Positions 24,205 through 33,511 of a stretch of 64,000 nucleotides of DNA are shown here, one piece after another. The translations under genes and the position numbers were made by a program. Below the pieces are notes generated by a model. That model did not search any database. It had not been told where the DNA came from and saw only the letters and a list, made by a program, of their open reading frames with translations. Origin of the DNA: DAONDQ01 sp035402645 (GTDB lineage Bacteria; Cloacimonadota; Cloacimonadia; Cloacimonadales; DAONDQ01); assembly GCA_035402645.1 (NCBI GenBank), contig DAONDQ010000002.1, positions 1-64,000 of the forward strand, in the 5' to 3' direction. Positions within the stretch are counted from its first letter, which is position 1, and each line of letters opens with the position of its first letter.

Positions 24205-26706
24205 CTATTTCATTAATATCATCTTTTTCGTGATTGAATGCTGTCCTTCAACATCCAAGCGATAGAAATACACACCTGATGCAGTACCATTTCCATTTTT
24301 ATCTTTGCCATCCCAGCGAATGCTGTGTACTCCGCTTTCCTGATTACCGGTAACAATCTGCTTTACCAGTTGCCCCCTAATGTTATAGATATTCAAATTT
24401 ACATGACTCTTTTGGGGGATGGAGTATGTGATCATGGTTTCAGGATTGAAGGGGTTGGGGCAATTCTGCATGAGGAACAAAGAAGCTGATAAAGGAGAAG
24501 GCGGATTCTCTGTTACAGTACTGTACATATATATCTTGAAATCATCGATATAAATACCATCCGCATCACCATAAGCTTGTGTGACAAATTGGAAGCGAAG
24601 GAACAGGTTCCCACCAAGGTACTCATTCAAATTGTATCTCTTTTGCGTCCAATTGAATGTATTATAATAAGCATCGATTGTTTGCCAATCAACTCCGTTC
24701 TTAGAGCACTGGAAGTTCACATAGTCATAATTCGGGAACATGCTGGATTTCACCATGAACGACACAGATATATTCGGTGTATCCTGGAGATTTACCGAAT
24801 TTGGATATTGGGCTGTAGAAACATACGCACTGCCGGTATAATAATTACCGGGACTATCGGTAAGGCAATGTGACCCGGACACATGTTGCGAATTTGTGAT
24901 AGCCCATGTTCCGGTCGTGATCCAACCCTGATCGGTCTCGAAAGTGTCTTCCATAAATGGTACTTGAAGTTGCCATTCCATGTGATTTTCTCCAGGATTC
25001 AGAGTCACCGGAACTCTCATCCAGTCGAATGAATCACGATATATATCGATTGTATATGTACCTGCATAGGTCGCAGGGAGTGTGAAATATCCATCAGAAT
25101 CAGTAAAGACCTCCTGCAGGGGAGTGCCAAGAAGCTGAACTGCTGCTCCCATGATCCCTTGGAGATTACTGCCGTTCATGATTCTGCCAATCAATGATGC
25201 CGGTTGTGCAGGGACCATTGAGATAGTCCCGAGGTTGGTCTGTTCATTGTCAACTGCTGATGTATTTGTGATGGTCTTCGTTTGGTATCCGTACGCTGAG
25301 ATCACGACTGGATGGTTGCCTAACGGAAGTATTCTGTAGAATCTACCAAAATCAACATCACTGACATAGGGTTTTCTGTAAGCGCCAAAGTTATCAATAT
25401 CAGGAATCGTGATCTTGGCTACCATGGGATGATCTGTAAGGCTATCCACCACAATTCCGGTATAGGCAGAGTGATTGATGCGGTCCATCAGAAGAAAAGC
25501 TGCGTTCATATTTTGATTCACAATCTGTGTCACCTGATTTGCTGGAGGGATAAATTCATCACCCGCTAATTCAATCGTATAGGCAAAATTTCCATGTTCT
25601 GCATAAGAGTAATCATCCATTCCTCCCATGGAAGGATAAAGACCGAATTCGGGTTCAGCACTATAACCCGGCAGTGTTGCCAACATTTCAGATGCCAGCC
25701 CTGCTAAGGCTGTGTTATCAATGGCATAATTTCCGACATAATAACCTGTCGGATAGAGCACCAATCCGGCATATGTATGATAACTGATACCCGCTACAAA
25801 ATGATGGGAATCCAAAAAGTTCTTGATAATGGTCGTCTCTGGTTCGGAGAAGGCATTTGTACCATGATAGGTAGGATCAGCAAATGTATCAGATGCACCG
25901 AGAGAACCCCAGTAAACACCATAATTACGATTTAGGTCAACCCCGTCATCACCATAGCCATACTGATACCATGAATCAAAAGTGTGATTGCTGTTGTTGT
26001 CACGAATATTTTTGCGCCACCATGTATCGGTATTATCCCATACGATCTGGTGACCATCGGGATTGACTAAGGGAATGAACCAAACCTGTGTGTTATTGAC
26101 ACGGTTCGTCATTTCAGTGTTTGATCCGTAATTATCGACTAATTGGTGGAGTATTTTCATGGTTGTTTCAACACCTAAAGGTTCACGCGCATGATGTGCA
26201 CCAACGTAATAAACACCGGGTTCATCTTCTTCACTATCCGGATTATCGGAGACTTTCATTGCCCAAATACTGAACTGATATGGCTGATATGCACTTACAC
26301 CCTGCTCAAAATACTGCTTTCCCCACGTATCACCAAGATTATAGAGTCTGCAAATATCGGGATGAGCAGCAGCGATTTGCTGCAATTCTGTGAGCATAGT
26401 TGTATAAGAACGGTAACCTGCAATGTCCCGGTCGGATGAATGAAGATTCAACTGACTCTGCTCTTCAGTCTGGGTAATTCTTGAACCGGGATATTCCCGT
26501 TGCATTTGAGCAGCTTCTTTTCTTGTAACAACGATATCCAGGAACTTCCCGGGATGGTAGGCAGCAATATCTGCCTTCTGCATCAGGTAACTCTGGAACA
26601 TCTGAGGTGTTGGATTATCAATTCTTACCACTACTCTATCCGCCGACCATAGACAGCCTAGTATGGCAAAGATAATAACCGGAAGCAGAATAACCTTTTT
26701 CTTCAT
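24205..26706 (-). CDS. Secreted M14 zinc carboxypeptidase with type-IX-like sorting domain
   Basis: An 833-residue exported protein with a signal peptide of about 21 residues. The M14 domain (about 95-410) has zinc ligands His172 and Glu175 (HAREP), His310 (SYHTY), substrate residues in DLNRNY and catalytic Glu379 (YTIELAGDEF), so it should be an active metallocarboxypeptidase. A carboxypeptidase-regulatory-like beta sandwich (~500-570) and a jelly-roll region (~590-730) follow. The C-terminal ~90 residues carry QNCPNPFNPET and SGVYFYRLDV, the sorting module of type IX secretion or surface anchoring. It probably digests external peptides for amino-acid fermentation. RBS GGAGG precedes ATG 26706. 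It is separated from the efflux operon by only 28 bases. Confidence 0.93.
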   Translation of the reverse strand: MKKKVILLPVIIFAILGCLWSADRVVVRIDNPTPQMFQSYLMQKADIAAYHPGKFLDIVVTRKEAAQMQREYPGSRITQTEEQSQLNLHSSDRDIAGYRSYTTMLTELQQIAAAHPDICRLYNLGDTWGKQYFEQGVSAYQPYQFSIWAMKVSDNPDSEEDEPGVYYVGAHHAREPLGVETTMKILHQLVDNYGSNTEMTNRVNNTQVWFIPLVNPDGHQIVWDNTDTWWRKNIRDNNSNHTFDSWYQYGYGDDGVDLNRNYGVYWGSLGASDTFADPTYHGTNAFSEPETTIIKNFLDSHHFVAGISYHTYAGLVLYPTGYYVGNYAIDNTALAGLASEMLATLPGYSAEPEFGLYPSMGGMDDYSYAEHGNFAYTIELAGDEFIPPANQVTQIVNQNMNAAFLLMDRINHSAYTGIVVDSLTDHPMVAKITIPDIDNFGAYRKPYVSDVDFGRFYRILPLGNHPVVISAYGYQTKTITNTSAVDNEQTNLGTISMVPAQPASLIGRIMNGSNLQGIMGAAVQLLGTPLQEVFTDSDGYFTLPATYAGTYTIDIYRDSFDWMRVPVTLNPGENHMEWQLQVPFMEDTFETDQGWITTGTWAITNSQHVSGSHCLTDSPGNYYTGSAYVSTAQYPNSVNLQDTPNISVSFMVKSSMFPNYDYVNFQCSKNGVDWQTIDAYYNTFNWTQKRYNLNEYLGGNLFLRFQFVTQAYGDADGIYIDDFKIYMYSTVTENPPSPLSASLFLMQNCPNPFNPETMITYSIPQKSHVNLNIYNIRGQLVKQIVTGNQESGVHSIRWDGKDKNGNGTASGVYFYRLDVEGQHSITKKMILMK

Positions 26707-26734
26707 TCAGTCCTCCATATCACGTATATCGTTT

Positions 26735-27628
26735 TTATATATTCTTTATATCATTATGATTGGAAAAATCAAGTGTATCAACCGAAATCCCCTGTATTTT
26801 CCACTCAATATACCTTTCGATGTTTAATTGATGCATTTTCGGAACCCAAAAATCCTTCAACTTATTATCAGGCAGGCATTCTTCGATTCCAATGCTTGTA
26901 TATGCCATTTCCTTCAGTTTATCAACTTGTTCACCTTGATATAATTCAAGCAATTCATCCAATTTCTCCTTTAAGTTCTTTAGATACGTGATATCGGTTT
27001 GAATCTTTTCCATATCACAAGGAAGACCATGACCGGGTATGATGATTTCAGGTTGAAGATCAACAATCTTCTGAAGGGTTGATTGCATTTGCTCTAAATC
27101 ACCCCAGTAAATATAAGGGACGGTTATTTTCCCTATTTCACCATTCAGTACTGTATCTCCGGCAACGATGATCTTCTTGTTGGGCAGATGAACGATAATG
27201 GAATCAGGACTGTGACCTGGGGCATGGTGAACCTCAATATTGCTATCTGGAAGTTGAATATCACTTTTAAAGCATATATCCGGCTGTAAGATCCTATCGA
27301 TACTGAGTCTTTTGCTTGTATTCTTCAGGAAAGCGCTTTCAGCGAGAGCAGTTCTGGCGAACTTCTCATGTGCCAGTATGAAGGTTTCCTGCTGTTTCAG
27401 GAAGCGGTTTCCAAGGCAATGGTCGCTATGACCATGTGTATTGATGAGGTATTTCAGGGGCTTGTCATGGGAAAGAATTTGTGAGGCAAGTTCCTTGCTG
27501 TCTGCCGGTCTGTGCAAGGTATCGATGCAGACCAGGTGCTTTTCTGTTTCAATTACGATTGCATTTACATGTGACTGCTCGGATGAATATATGGTGATCT
27601 GTTGATCAATTCTCGCTTTGTTTATCAT
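26735..27628 (-). CDS. Metallo-beta-lactamase-fold hydrolase
   Basis: A 297-residue MBL-fold enzyme. The dizinc motif HxHxDH is His65-Gly-His67-Ser-Asp69-His70. Further ligands are the His in HAPGHSPDS, Asp in VAGDTVLNGE and His in IPGHGLPC. There is no signal peptide when the start is ATG 27628, which has AGGA seven bases upstream. A longer frame from 27730 reads antisense-like low-complexity residues and is rejected. It overlaps the upstream ABC-2 permease by 23 bases, making it the last gene of the efflux operon. The architecture resembles class-B-like lactamases and quinoprotein-relay hydrolases, but the substrate cannot be told. Confidence 0.85.
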   Translation of the reverse strand: MINKARIDQQITIYSSEQSHVNAIVIETEKHLVCIDTLHRPADSKELASQILSHDKPLKYLINTHGHSDHCLGNRFLKQQETFILAHEKFARTALAESAFLKNTSKRLSIDRILQPDICFKSDIQLPDSNIEVHHAPGHSPDSIIVHLPNKKIIVAGDTVLNGEIGKITVPYIYWGDLEQMQSTLQKIVDLQPEIIIPGHGLPCDMEKIQTDITYLKNLKEKLDELLELYQGEQVDKLKEMAYTSIGIEECLPDNKLKDFWVPKMHQLNIERYIEWKIQGISVDTLDFSNHNDIKNI

Positions 27629-28781
27629 GATTTCCTGCCTTGCAGAATACTTTCGAGTACCTCCATTCCAAAAGCAAGAAATAAATGAATGCCTGCAGCC
27701 ATAAAACTGAAATAGAGGGCATCTGCTCATGCAGGCTACTACCCATTTGTGTCATGGATTGGTACGATAACAAGAGGAAGTGTGTGGGAAGAATATCATT
27801 CAGCAAGTGAAGAATGAGGGGCATCTGTTCCATGGGCCAGGAGAAGCCACTCATCAGGAAAAGCGGTACTGATATGACCGCAATGAACTGAAGAGCCTGC
27901 AGCTGTGTTTTCAGGAAACTTCCTATCAGTAATCCAATCTCTCCAACAACCAGAAACGCAGGTAACCCCAGAAGAAAGAGATTCAGCAGATGAGAATTCT
28001 GCATCAAGTGGAATGTCCTGTAAGGAATCGTCGGAACAAACAGGTAATAGATCATAAAGAGGGAATAATAGGGCAGCAGTTTTCCACCGAGTGCCTTCAA
28101 TACATGATGATTGGAAGTCTCATACCACTCGCCAACCGTGTTCTTTTCGAATTCAAGGGCGGTTGATTCTGAGATGGAGATGAGCATCAATTGATGAAGA
28201 ATAAGCAGGAAAAGTCCAACCAGCAGGAAACTTCCATATCCATAACCAAAATTACCGACAGGTGAGATATCCACGGTCACTGGCATGGATTGCTGTAAAG
28301 CTGTTTTGGGATTTAACCCCCGTGCTTCCCATGTTTTCAGCAGGATACCGGTTGATAAGGTCTGGTTGATCTGCAGGAATCTTTTATTCAATTCGTTTCC
28401 AAGAATGAAGCTTCCTGTATTGATGTAAGCAGGTATCACGACCTGTTTGCCCTGCTTGACATCCTTTTCCAGATGAGAAGGCAGGATGAGATATCCGGCT
28501 ATTTTTTGCTCTTCCAGCAAGCGCTGCGCTTCATCCACATCATTGATCGGTTGCGTAACCAATACAGGATCGGCTTCGAGGTATTGCCGATACAACCTGG
28601 AAAACTCAGATTGATCTCTGTCAATTACTGCGATCTCTGCTTTGGTGACTGTATTATGGACATAGATGGAGCCATAAAAGAAAAGATATAATACGGGAGC
28701 GATCAATACTATCAGCAGTATCGCCCTTTCTCTCGATAGTATGTACCATTCACGTTTTGTCAGGAAATTCCACATTTTCAT
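27606..28781 (-). CDS. ABC-2 type transporter permease (YhhJ/YbhR-like), second copy
   Basis: A 391-residue membrane protein with one N-terminal helix (residues ~20-40), a long periplasmic region with VIDRDQSEFSRLYRQYLEA, and five C-terminal helices, the layout of YbhR/YbhS/YhhJ-type ABC-2 drug export permeases. Start ATG 28781 overlaps the stop of the preceding permease by four bases (ATGA), implying translational coupling, with GGGAGA upstream. It pairs with the homologous permease to form a heterodimeric pore. No ATP-binding subunit is encoded next to it. Confidence 0.85.
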   Translation of the reverse strand: MKMWNFLTKREWYILSRERAILLIVLIAPVLYLFFYGSIYVHNTVTKAEIAVIDRDQSEFSRLYRQYLEADPVLVTQPINDVDEAQRLLEEQKIAGYLILPSHLEKDVKQGKQVVIPAYINTGSFILGNELNKRFLQINQTLSTGILLKTWEARGLNPKTALQQSMPVTVDISPVGNFGYGYGSFLLVGLFLLILHQLMLISISESTALEFEKNTVGEWYETSNHHVLKALGGKLLPYYSLFMIYYLFVPTIPYRTFHLMQNSHLLNLFLLGLPAFLVVGEIGLLIGSFLKTQLQALQFIAVISVPLFLMSGFSWPMEQMPLILHLLNDILPTHFLLLSYQSMTQMGSSLHEQMPSISVLWLQAFIYFLLLEWRYSKVFCKAGNHDKQSEN

Positions 28782-29965
28782 GATAGTATCTCCCAACCAT
28801 TCGGATATAGCTTATGGACGAATTTGCTGATCAGGAGCAGACAGAAGAGGCATAGTAGGAAGATGCCAATACCCGGAAACCTCGAGAGCATCACAGTTGC
28901 GCTGCTTCCCTGCAGATAGAATTGCAGAAAGGAAGGCAGGAAATGCGTGGTTGGCATGGCAAGAGCGAATATTCTGTGTGGAAGCGGCATTTCCCAATAT
29001 GGGTAAGTATATCCTGAGAATGCGAATGCCGGTGCCATGATAAAGACAGATACCACCGTCGAGATCATGGAATCCTTGATCAGTGCTGATATGGCAAAAC
29101 CTATGGAGTAACAGGAAATGACGAACAATTCCCATAATAGCAAGCCCATCAGCAGATTTCCCCTGACCGGAATGCCGAACAAGGGGAACAGAATCAACCA
29201 AAGCAAGAAGCCTTGGATGGTGTATACAACGATAATTGGGGTCAGTTTTCCTAAATAAATTGTAAAGAAAGAGCCTTCTTCCTGCTGTTCCTTATGATTT
29301 CTCTTCTTCGTACAGAAGGCTGTTGCTCCCAGCATGACGATCAGCATCTGGAACAGGCTGATAATGGCTCCAGGCGGTAGAAACCACTGGTAGTTGAAAC
29401 TGGGATTATACAGGTTATGATAGTCCAATGCCAAAGGCGGGTAGTTCTTTTTCAAAGCTATGGATTCATGCCGGATACTCATCAGTTTTCCGGCTTCCAC
29501 CTCACCGCTTAACTGACCTATAGTTTCTACGATAGCCTTCTGGATGGATTTTCCCACCACGAGGTTCGTACCGTAACTATAGGCTTTCAAGACAGGCTGG
29601 TCTCCATGCTTCCAATTCTTTTCAAAATCACGCGGTATCAGTATCAGGGCATAGGCTTTTCTCGTTCTCAGGTCATGATAGCCGGTTGAGATATCATCAG
29701 TTCTATCCATGATATGAATGAACCTGTGCTGAGCCAGCATTCTCGATAATCGCAGAGACGAAATACTCTTGTCCTGGTCAACGATGACAGTTGGCATCTT
29801 CATCAGGACATGCCCGTCATAGATATAACTGACCAGCAAGGCAAATACGATGGGAAGAATATACAGTGCCATCCAGTTAAATGCATTCCGGTGGTGATAT
29901 CCCCATTCCTGGTGTGCGATTTGCCTTATGCTTCGATCCATGGTGATTCTCTTTTTCCCTATCAA
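28778..29965 (-). CDS. ABC-2 type transporter permease (YhhJ/YbhR-like), first copy
   Basis: A 395-residue ABC-2 permease homologous to its neighbour: an N-terminal helix, a periplasmic domain starting TVIDQDKSISSLRLSRML, then several helices ending near residue 385. Two starts are possible. TTG 29965 overlaps the hlyD stop codon; ATG 29941 (MDRSIRQ) is eight residues further in and may be the real one. In E. coli such pairs work with an HlyD-type adaptor and a TolC channel, both present here, to export drugs or cell-envelope compounds. Confidence 0.84.
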   Translation of the reverse strand: MIGKKRITMDRSIRQIAHQEWGYHHRNAFNWMALYILPIVFALLVSYIYDGHVLMKMPTVIVDQDKSISSLRLSRMLAQHRFIHIMDRTDDISTGYHDLRTRKAYALILIPRDFEKNWKHGDQPVLKAYSYGTNLVVGKSIQKAIVETIGQLSGEVEAGKLMSIRHESIALKKNYPPLALDYHNLYNPSFNYQWFLPPGAIISLFQMLIVMLGATAFCTKKRNHKEQQEEGSFFTIYLGKLTPIIVVYTIQGFLLWLILFPLFGIPVRGNLLMGLLLWELFVISCYSIGFAISALIKDSMISTVVSVFIMAPAFAFSGYTYPYWEMPLPHRIFALAMPTTHFLPSFLQFYLQGSSATVMLSRFPGIGIFLLCLFCLLLISKFVHKLYPNGWEILS

Positions 29966-30954
29966 TGTTTTGGAATAGTAAGACGTGCACTCATGCCGGG
30001 ACGTAATCCATCAACAGGTTGCAAAGGCGTTAATTGGATTTGGAATGATTTGAGATCGAAACTTCCCTGCTCAGATGTAGCCTTCTTGGTGGCAAAATCT
30101 GCCACAGGACTGATATAACTCACGACAAACGGGATTCCCTTTTTGCCGATAGCCGGAATCTCAGCTTTGATCTCATTCCCTTTCTTCAGGTATGGAAGCT
30201 TGTCTTCGCTGACATACACGACAATCCAGCATTTCTCCAAATCCACGATTGAAAGAATTGGATATCCTGCTGCCACCATCTCTCCCGCATCTGATATCAG
30301 GTTATCCACTTCTCCATTCTGCGGAGCCTTGATCGTGATTTCATCCAAATACGACTGGCTTTCTTTCAGCGTATTGACTGCACGTTCGTAATTACCTCTT
30401 GCCGCTTCGATTTCTTCCTTGCGAGCTCCTTCCTTTGCCATGTTCCATTTTTCATAAGCAGCCTCTTCCTGTGCCTTGGCTGCCAGGTACTTGGCTTCCA
30501 TCTCGTCAAAAGCCTGTTTGGAGATGCTCTTTTTATCTACCAGTGCCTTCATTCTTTGATATGACTTCGTAGCAAAATCCGCTTGCGCCTTGGCTGCCGT
30601 GTACATATCATAGGCTGCCTTCACATCCTGCGGACGGGCACCATTCAAAGCCATATTGAGCATTGCCTTTGCCGACTCCACAGCATCTTTTGCCTGCTCG
30701 ACCTTCGCTTCTATCTCAGGTGAGTGCAATCTCGCCAGTACCTGACCCTTTGTGACGGAATCTCCTTTCTCCACATAAATGGAATCGATTCTGCCGGGTA
30801 TCTTGGAACTGACATCCACCTGTGTGGCATCGATCTCACCCAGGATATATTGAGGCTTCGGATGAATCACCGCGAAGATATAGAATAAAATGATGGCGAC
30901 AATAACGATGAAAGGGATAATGAACAGTGGATTTATTTTTTTTATCTTACTCAT
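29962..30954 (-). CDS. HlyD/EmrA-type membrane-fusion protein
   Basis: A 330-residue periplasmic adaptor with one N-terminal anchor helix (residues ~10-30). It has a split lipoyl domain (KIPGRIDSIYVEKGDSVTKG and TIKAPQNGEVDNLISDAGE), a long coiled-coil hairpin in between (AKAQADFATKSYQRMKAL) and a beta-barrel domain at the end. It bridges the ABC-2 permeases to the TolC-like protein. Its ATG overlaps the tolC-like stop by four bases, and its own stop abuts the first permease. Confidence 0.93.
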   Translation of the reverse strand: MSKIKKINPLFIIPFIVIVAIILFYIFAVIHPKPQYILGEIDATQVDVSSKIPGRIDSIYVEKGDSVTKGQVLARLHSPEIEAKVEQAKDAVESAKAMLNMALNGARPQDVKAAYDMYTAAKAQADFATKSYQRMKALVDKKSISKQAFDEMEAKYLAAKAQEEAAYEKWNMAKEGARKEEIEAARGNYERAVNTLKESQSYLDEITIKAPQNGEVDNLISDAGEMVAAGYPILSIVDLEKCWIVVYVSEDKLPYLKKGNEIKAEIPAIGKKGIPFVVSYISPVADFATKKATSEQGSFDLKSFQIQLTPLQPVDGLRPGMSARLTIPKH

Positions 30955-32390
30955 GAATTCTCCTTATCAACCAGGATTCCCAAAGCTTTGCGAAGTGCTG
31001 TCTCCTGGATATGAACATCGGCAAGTGACTCGATCCAATTCGAATAGGACTGCTGCCATAGGGTTTGCGCATCCAGAACATCGCTGCTTGTCATCACTCC
31101 CTCATGGAATTGCTCATTTGCATTCCGAAGGTTTTCTTCAGCCTGTTCCAGGGAAATACGGGTGAGATCGGTTTTCTTTTTGGCTACATCGTATTTCATC
31201 TGAGCCTGTCTCGCTTCCAGGTTCACCATTTCCGTTGCTTCGGACAGCTTCGCTTCCAGCGCATTTTTCCTGTGTCTGGCAGCGCTCACCTCGAACCCTC
31301 TTCCATTCCAGTCAAATAACATCCATTGTGCCACGATGCTGACTTGCCAATCATGTCCGAACTCTTTTTCGAAGCTATTATAGGGATTGGGATTCAGGTA
31401 TGTGTAATTCCCCTGCAGTAGTATATTCGGGAAATAGGTTGATTTTGCCAGGCGCAGCATGGATTTACTGATGCCAATACCCTCTTTGATCTGCATGATC
31501 TCGGGTCTCTTGGTTGCAATTTCACCACTATTCGGCTGAACAGCCTGAATCGAGGAATCTTCACGCAATGAATCCGATAGCGGAATACTGTCATCCAAAG
31601 CAAAACCGATTAACTGGTTCAGCGCCATCCTGGACAATTTATAACCATTCTCCGCCTGCATCACCTGGATGTCTGCATCTGTCCTTTTCACTTTAGCCTT
31701 CAGGTAGTCATTTTGCGTAATGACTCCCTGGTCGAGCATATTCTCCAGATCAGTCAGATGAGAAGTGAGCATATCACGGTATTGCCTTGCCAGTTTCACT
31801 TTTTCAGCAACCGATACAGTCGTCCAATAGGCAACATCTGTCTTCATCAGGATCTCGGACTTGATTTGTACCAAGCCTGCTTCCGACAACCTGCGGTTGG
31901 CTTTGCTGATCTGGTATTGGTCAATGATCTTGCCACCTGTGAAAAGCGGTTGCGTGGCATTGAAGCCCAGGACATAATTATTCTTCTCACCGAGTTTCAG
32001 GTCGAGGTCATTGGGTAATAAGCCCTGCTGTGCCAATGCTGCCAGTGTCTGGTAGAAAGGATCGGTCATGACAGCCGGATTTGCCTGTGCCATACCTGCA
32101 AGGACCTTATCGAGACCCAAATTCACATCATATTCCATCTGCTTGTTCATTCGGGTGTAATCACCCATGAACTGGATGGAGGGAAGGAACTTGGTAAAGG
32201 AATCCCTCTGCATGCTTTTCGCTGCTTCAACGGATTCATTCCCGGCTATGATCTGCTGGTTATGCTGTAGGGCAAGCTGTCTTGCTTTTTCAAGTGACAG
32301 GCTTTCCTGTGCGATCAGTACCTGATAACAGGAAAGGAACAGGAACGATACAAGGAGGATGTGAAGCAACATCCGTTTTTGTTTCAACAT
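30951..32390 (-). CDS. TolC-family outer-membrane efflux protein
   Basis: A 479-residue outer-membrane factor with a signal peptide (ending near CYQVLIAQ-ES). Two TolC repeats of long coiled-coil helices follow, for example LSEATEMVNLEARQAQMKYD and the start SLEKARQLALQHNQQIIAG typical of OEP repeats. It forms the exit duct of the tripartite efflux system. The gene is first after the regulator, 22 bases downstream of tetR, and overlaps hlyD by four bases. Confidence 0.93.
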   Translation of the reverse strand: MLKQKRMLLHILLVSFLFLSCYQVLIAQESLSLEKARQLALQHNQQIIAGNESVEAAKSMQRDSFTKFLPSIQFMGDYTRMNKQMEYDVNLGLDKVLAGMAQANPAVMTDPFYQTLAALAQQGLLPNDLDLKLGEKNNYVLGFNATQPLFTGGKIIDQYQISKANRRLSEAGLVQIKSEILMKTDVAYWTTVSVAEKVKLARQYRDMLTSHLTDLENMLDQGVITQNDYLKAKVKRTDADIQVMQAENGYKLSRMALNQLIGFALDDSIPLSDSLREDSSIQAVQPNSGEIATKRPEIMQIKEGIGISKSMLRLAKSTYFPNILLQGNYTYLNPNPYNSFEKEFGHDWQVSIVAQWMLFDWNGRGFEVSAARHRKNALEAKLSEATEMVNLEARQAQMKYDVAKKKTDLTRISLEQAEENLRNANEQFHEGVMTSSDVLDAQTLWQQSYSNWIESLADVHIQETALRKALGILVDKENS

Positions 32391-32411
32391 GATACCACTC
32401 CGATCGAAATG

Positions 32412-33029
32412 TTAATTGTTCGAGTCAATCCGTAAACCATCTCTTACAATATCGATGAAATTGGTTGTGACTTCCTGCAATGAAAGCTTGGAATTTCCAA
32501 GTGCCCACTGGGTAAGTGCAAAGTCAGTAGTCCCCATGATCATGAGTGCAAAAGTCTTGGGGTCGATCTTACGGATACTTCCTTCCTCAATGGCGTCCTT
32601 CACGAGTGTTTCGACATATTCGAGGAATTCGTTCATCGGACCATAAGACGGATACTTCTTGTAGAATTCCTGGCTTTGGCGAATCTCCACGACCATGAAT
32701 CTCACGACATCCGGATTCTTCATGAACAGGTCTATCTGCAATTCAGCAAATTTGAAGAGTTTCTCTCGTGCAGTCGCTTCCTTTGCGATCTTCTTGCGTA
32801 TCTTGATCAGTTTGTCTTCCAGCATTTCACGCATGGCATTGATCAGAAGGTCATCCTTGTTCTTGAAATACAGGTACACAGTACCGTCAGCAACCTCTGC
32901 CTTTTTCGCTACGTCAGAGATCTTTGCCTTCATGTATCCTTTGCGGGCAAATACATTGATAGCAGAATTAATGATGGCATCCCTTTTCGATAATTGCTTG
33001 GGTGACATCGAATTTTTCAGTGTATTCAT
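32412..33029 (-). CDS. TetR-family transcriptional regulator of the efflux operon
   Basis: A 205-residue repressor-type regulator. The N-terminal helix-turn-helix region, INSAINVFARKGYMKAKISD followed by VAKKAEVADGTVYLYFKNKDDL, is textbook TetR (residues ~20-65). The remaining helical domain would bind a ligand, probably a hydrophobic or cationic compound exported by the pump. ATG 33029 has GGAGG five bases upstream; the in-frame GTG at 33041 overlaps that site and is rejected. It is the first gene of the operon and probably represses its own promoter. Confidence 0.93.
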   Translation of the reverse strand: MNTLKNSMSPKQLSKRDAIINSAINVFARKGYMKAKISDVAKKAEVADGTVYLYFKNKDDLLINAMREMLEDKLIKIRKKIAKEATAREKLFKFAELQIDLFMKNPDVVRFMVVEIRQSQEFYKKYPSYGPMNEFLEYVETLVKDAIEEGSIRKIDPKTFALMIMGTTDFALTQWALGNSKLSLQEVTTNFIDIVRDGLRIDSNN

Positions 33030-33079
33030 AATCACCTCCATTAATGATTATATTTAAAAAACTTAAAAACTGAAACTTA

Positions 33080-33103
33080 TTCATATGAATGAATGACCAT
33101 TCA
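33080..33103 (-). promoter_or_regulatory. Putative TetR operator
   Basis: Two adjacent palindromes, TTCATATGAA (33080-33089) and TGAATG-AC-CATTCA (33090-33103), lie just downstream of the -10 box of the efflux promoter, over the expected transcription start. TGAATGA/TCATTCA half-sites are common in TetR-family operators. Confidence 0.6.
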
Positions 33104-33111
33104 CTTTTAAC

Positions 33112-33140
33112 CCTATATACCATTTCCGTTCTCTTGTCAA
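33112..33140 (-). promoter_or_regulatory. Promoter of the tetR-efflux operon
   Basis: On the minus strand a perfect TTGACA (33140-33135) is followed after 17 bases by TATAGG (33117-33112). The start would lie near 33105, inside the putative operator. Confidence 0.6.
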
Positions 33141-33282
33141 TGGAAAAATAAAAAAGCGAATCTTTAGCTGTTATTCTATGTTCTCTCAAGTGCGACGGCA
33201 GGGCTTTAAAGTATCGGAACGATGTAATTTATGTAGCAATTCTCTGAAATGCTTTATTATATGTAATATAAAGGAGTGAAAA

Positions 33283-33465
33283 ATGAAACACAATGTTGGA
33301 AAAACAGATAGAATCATACGGATCATACTTGGTATCATTGGGTTTGCGTTAGGTTTCTACTTTCATACATGGTGGGGATTGTTCGGTTTGATTCCCTTCA
33401 TTACAGGCATCATAGGCTGGTGCCCAATATATGCGATCCTTGGTATCAGCACTGCAAAGAAATAG
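33283..33465 (+). CDS. DUF2892 small inner-membrane protein
   Basis: A 60-residue protein: a short basic N-terminus (MKHNVGKTDRIIRII), two hydrophobic helices separated by HTWWG, and the typical ending GWCPIYAILGIST of DUF2892 (YgaP-like membrane domain). It has the ribosome site AAAGGAG. The family function is unknown; members are often linked to sulfur or redox metabolism. It stands alone, divergent from tetR. Confidence 0.85.
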   Translation: MKHNVGKTDRIIRIILGIIGFALGFYFHTWWGLFGLIPFITGIIGWCPIYAILGISTAKK

Positions 33466-33473
33466 AACGGAAC

Positions 33474-33503
33474 AGGGGCTTGTCATTTGATAAGTCCCTT
33501 TTC
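33474..33503 (+). terminator. Intrinsic terminator after the DUF2892 gene
   Basis: AGGGGCTTGTCA pairs with TGATAAGTCCCT (12 positions including two G-U), with a tight loop and TTTTCC following. Confidence 0.7.
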
Positions 33504-33511
33504 CTATTCAC

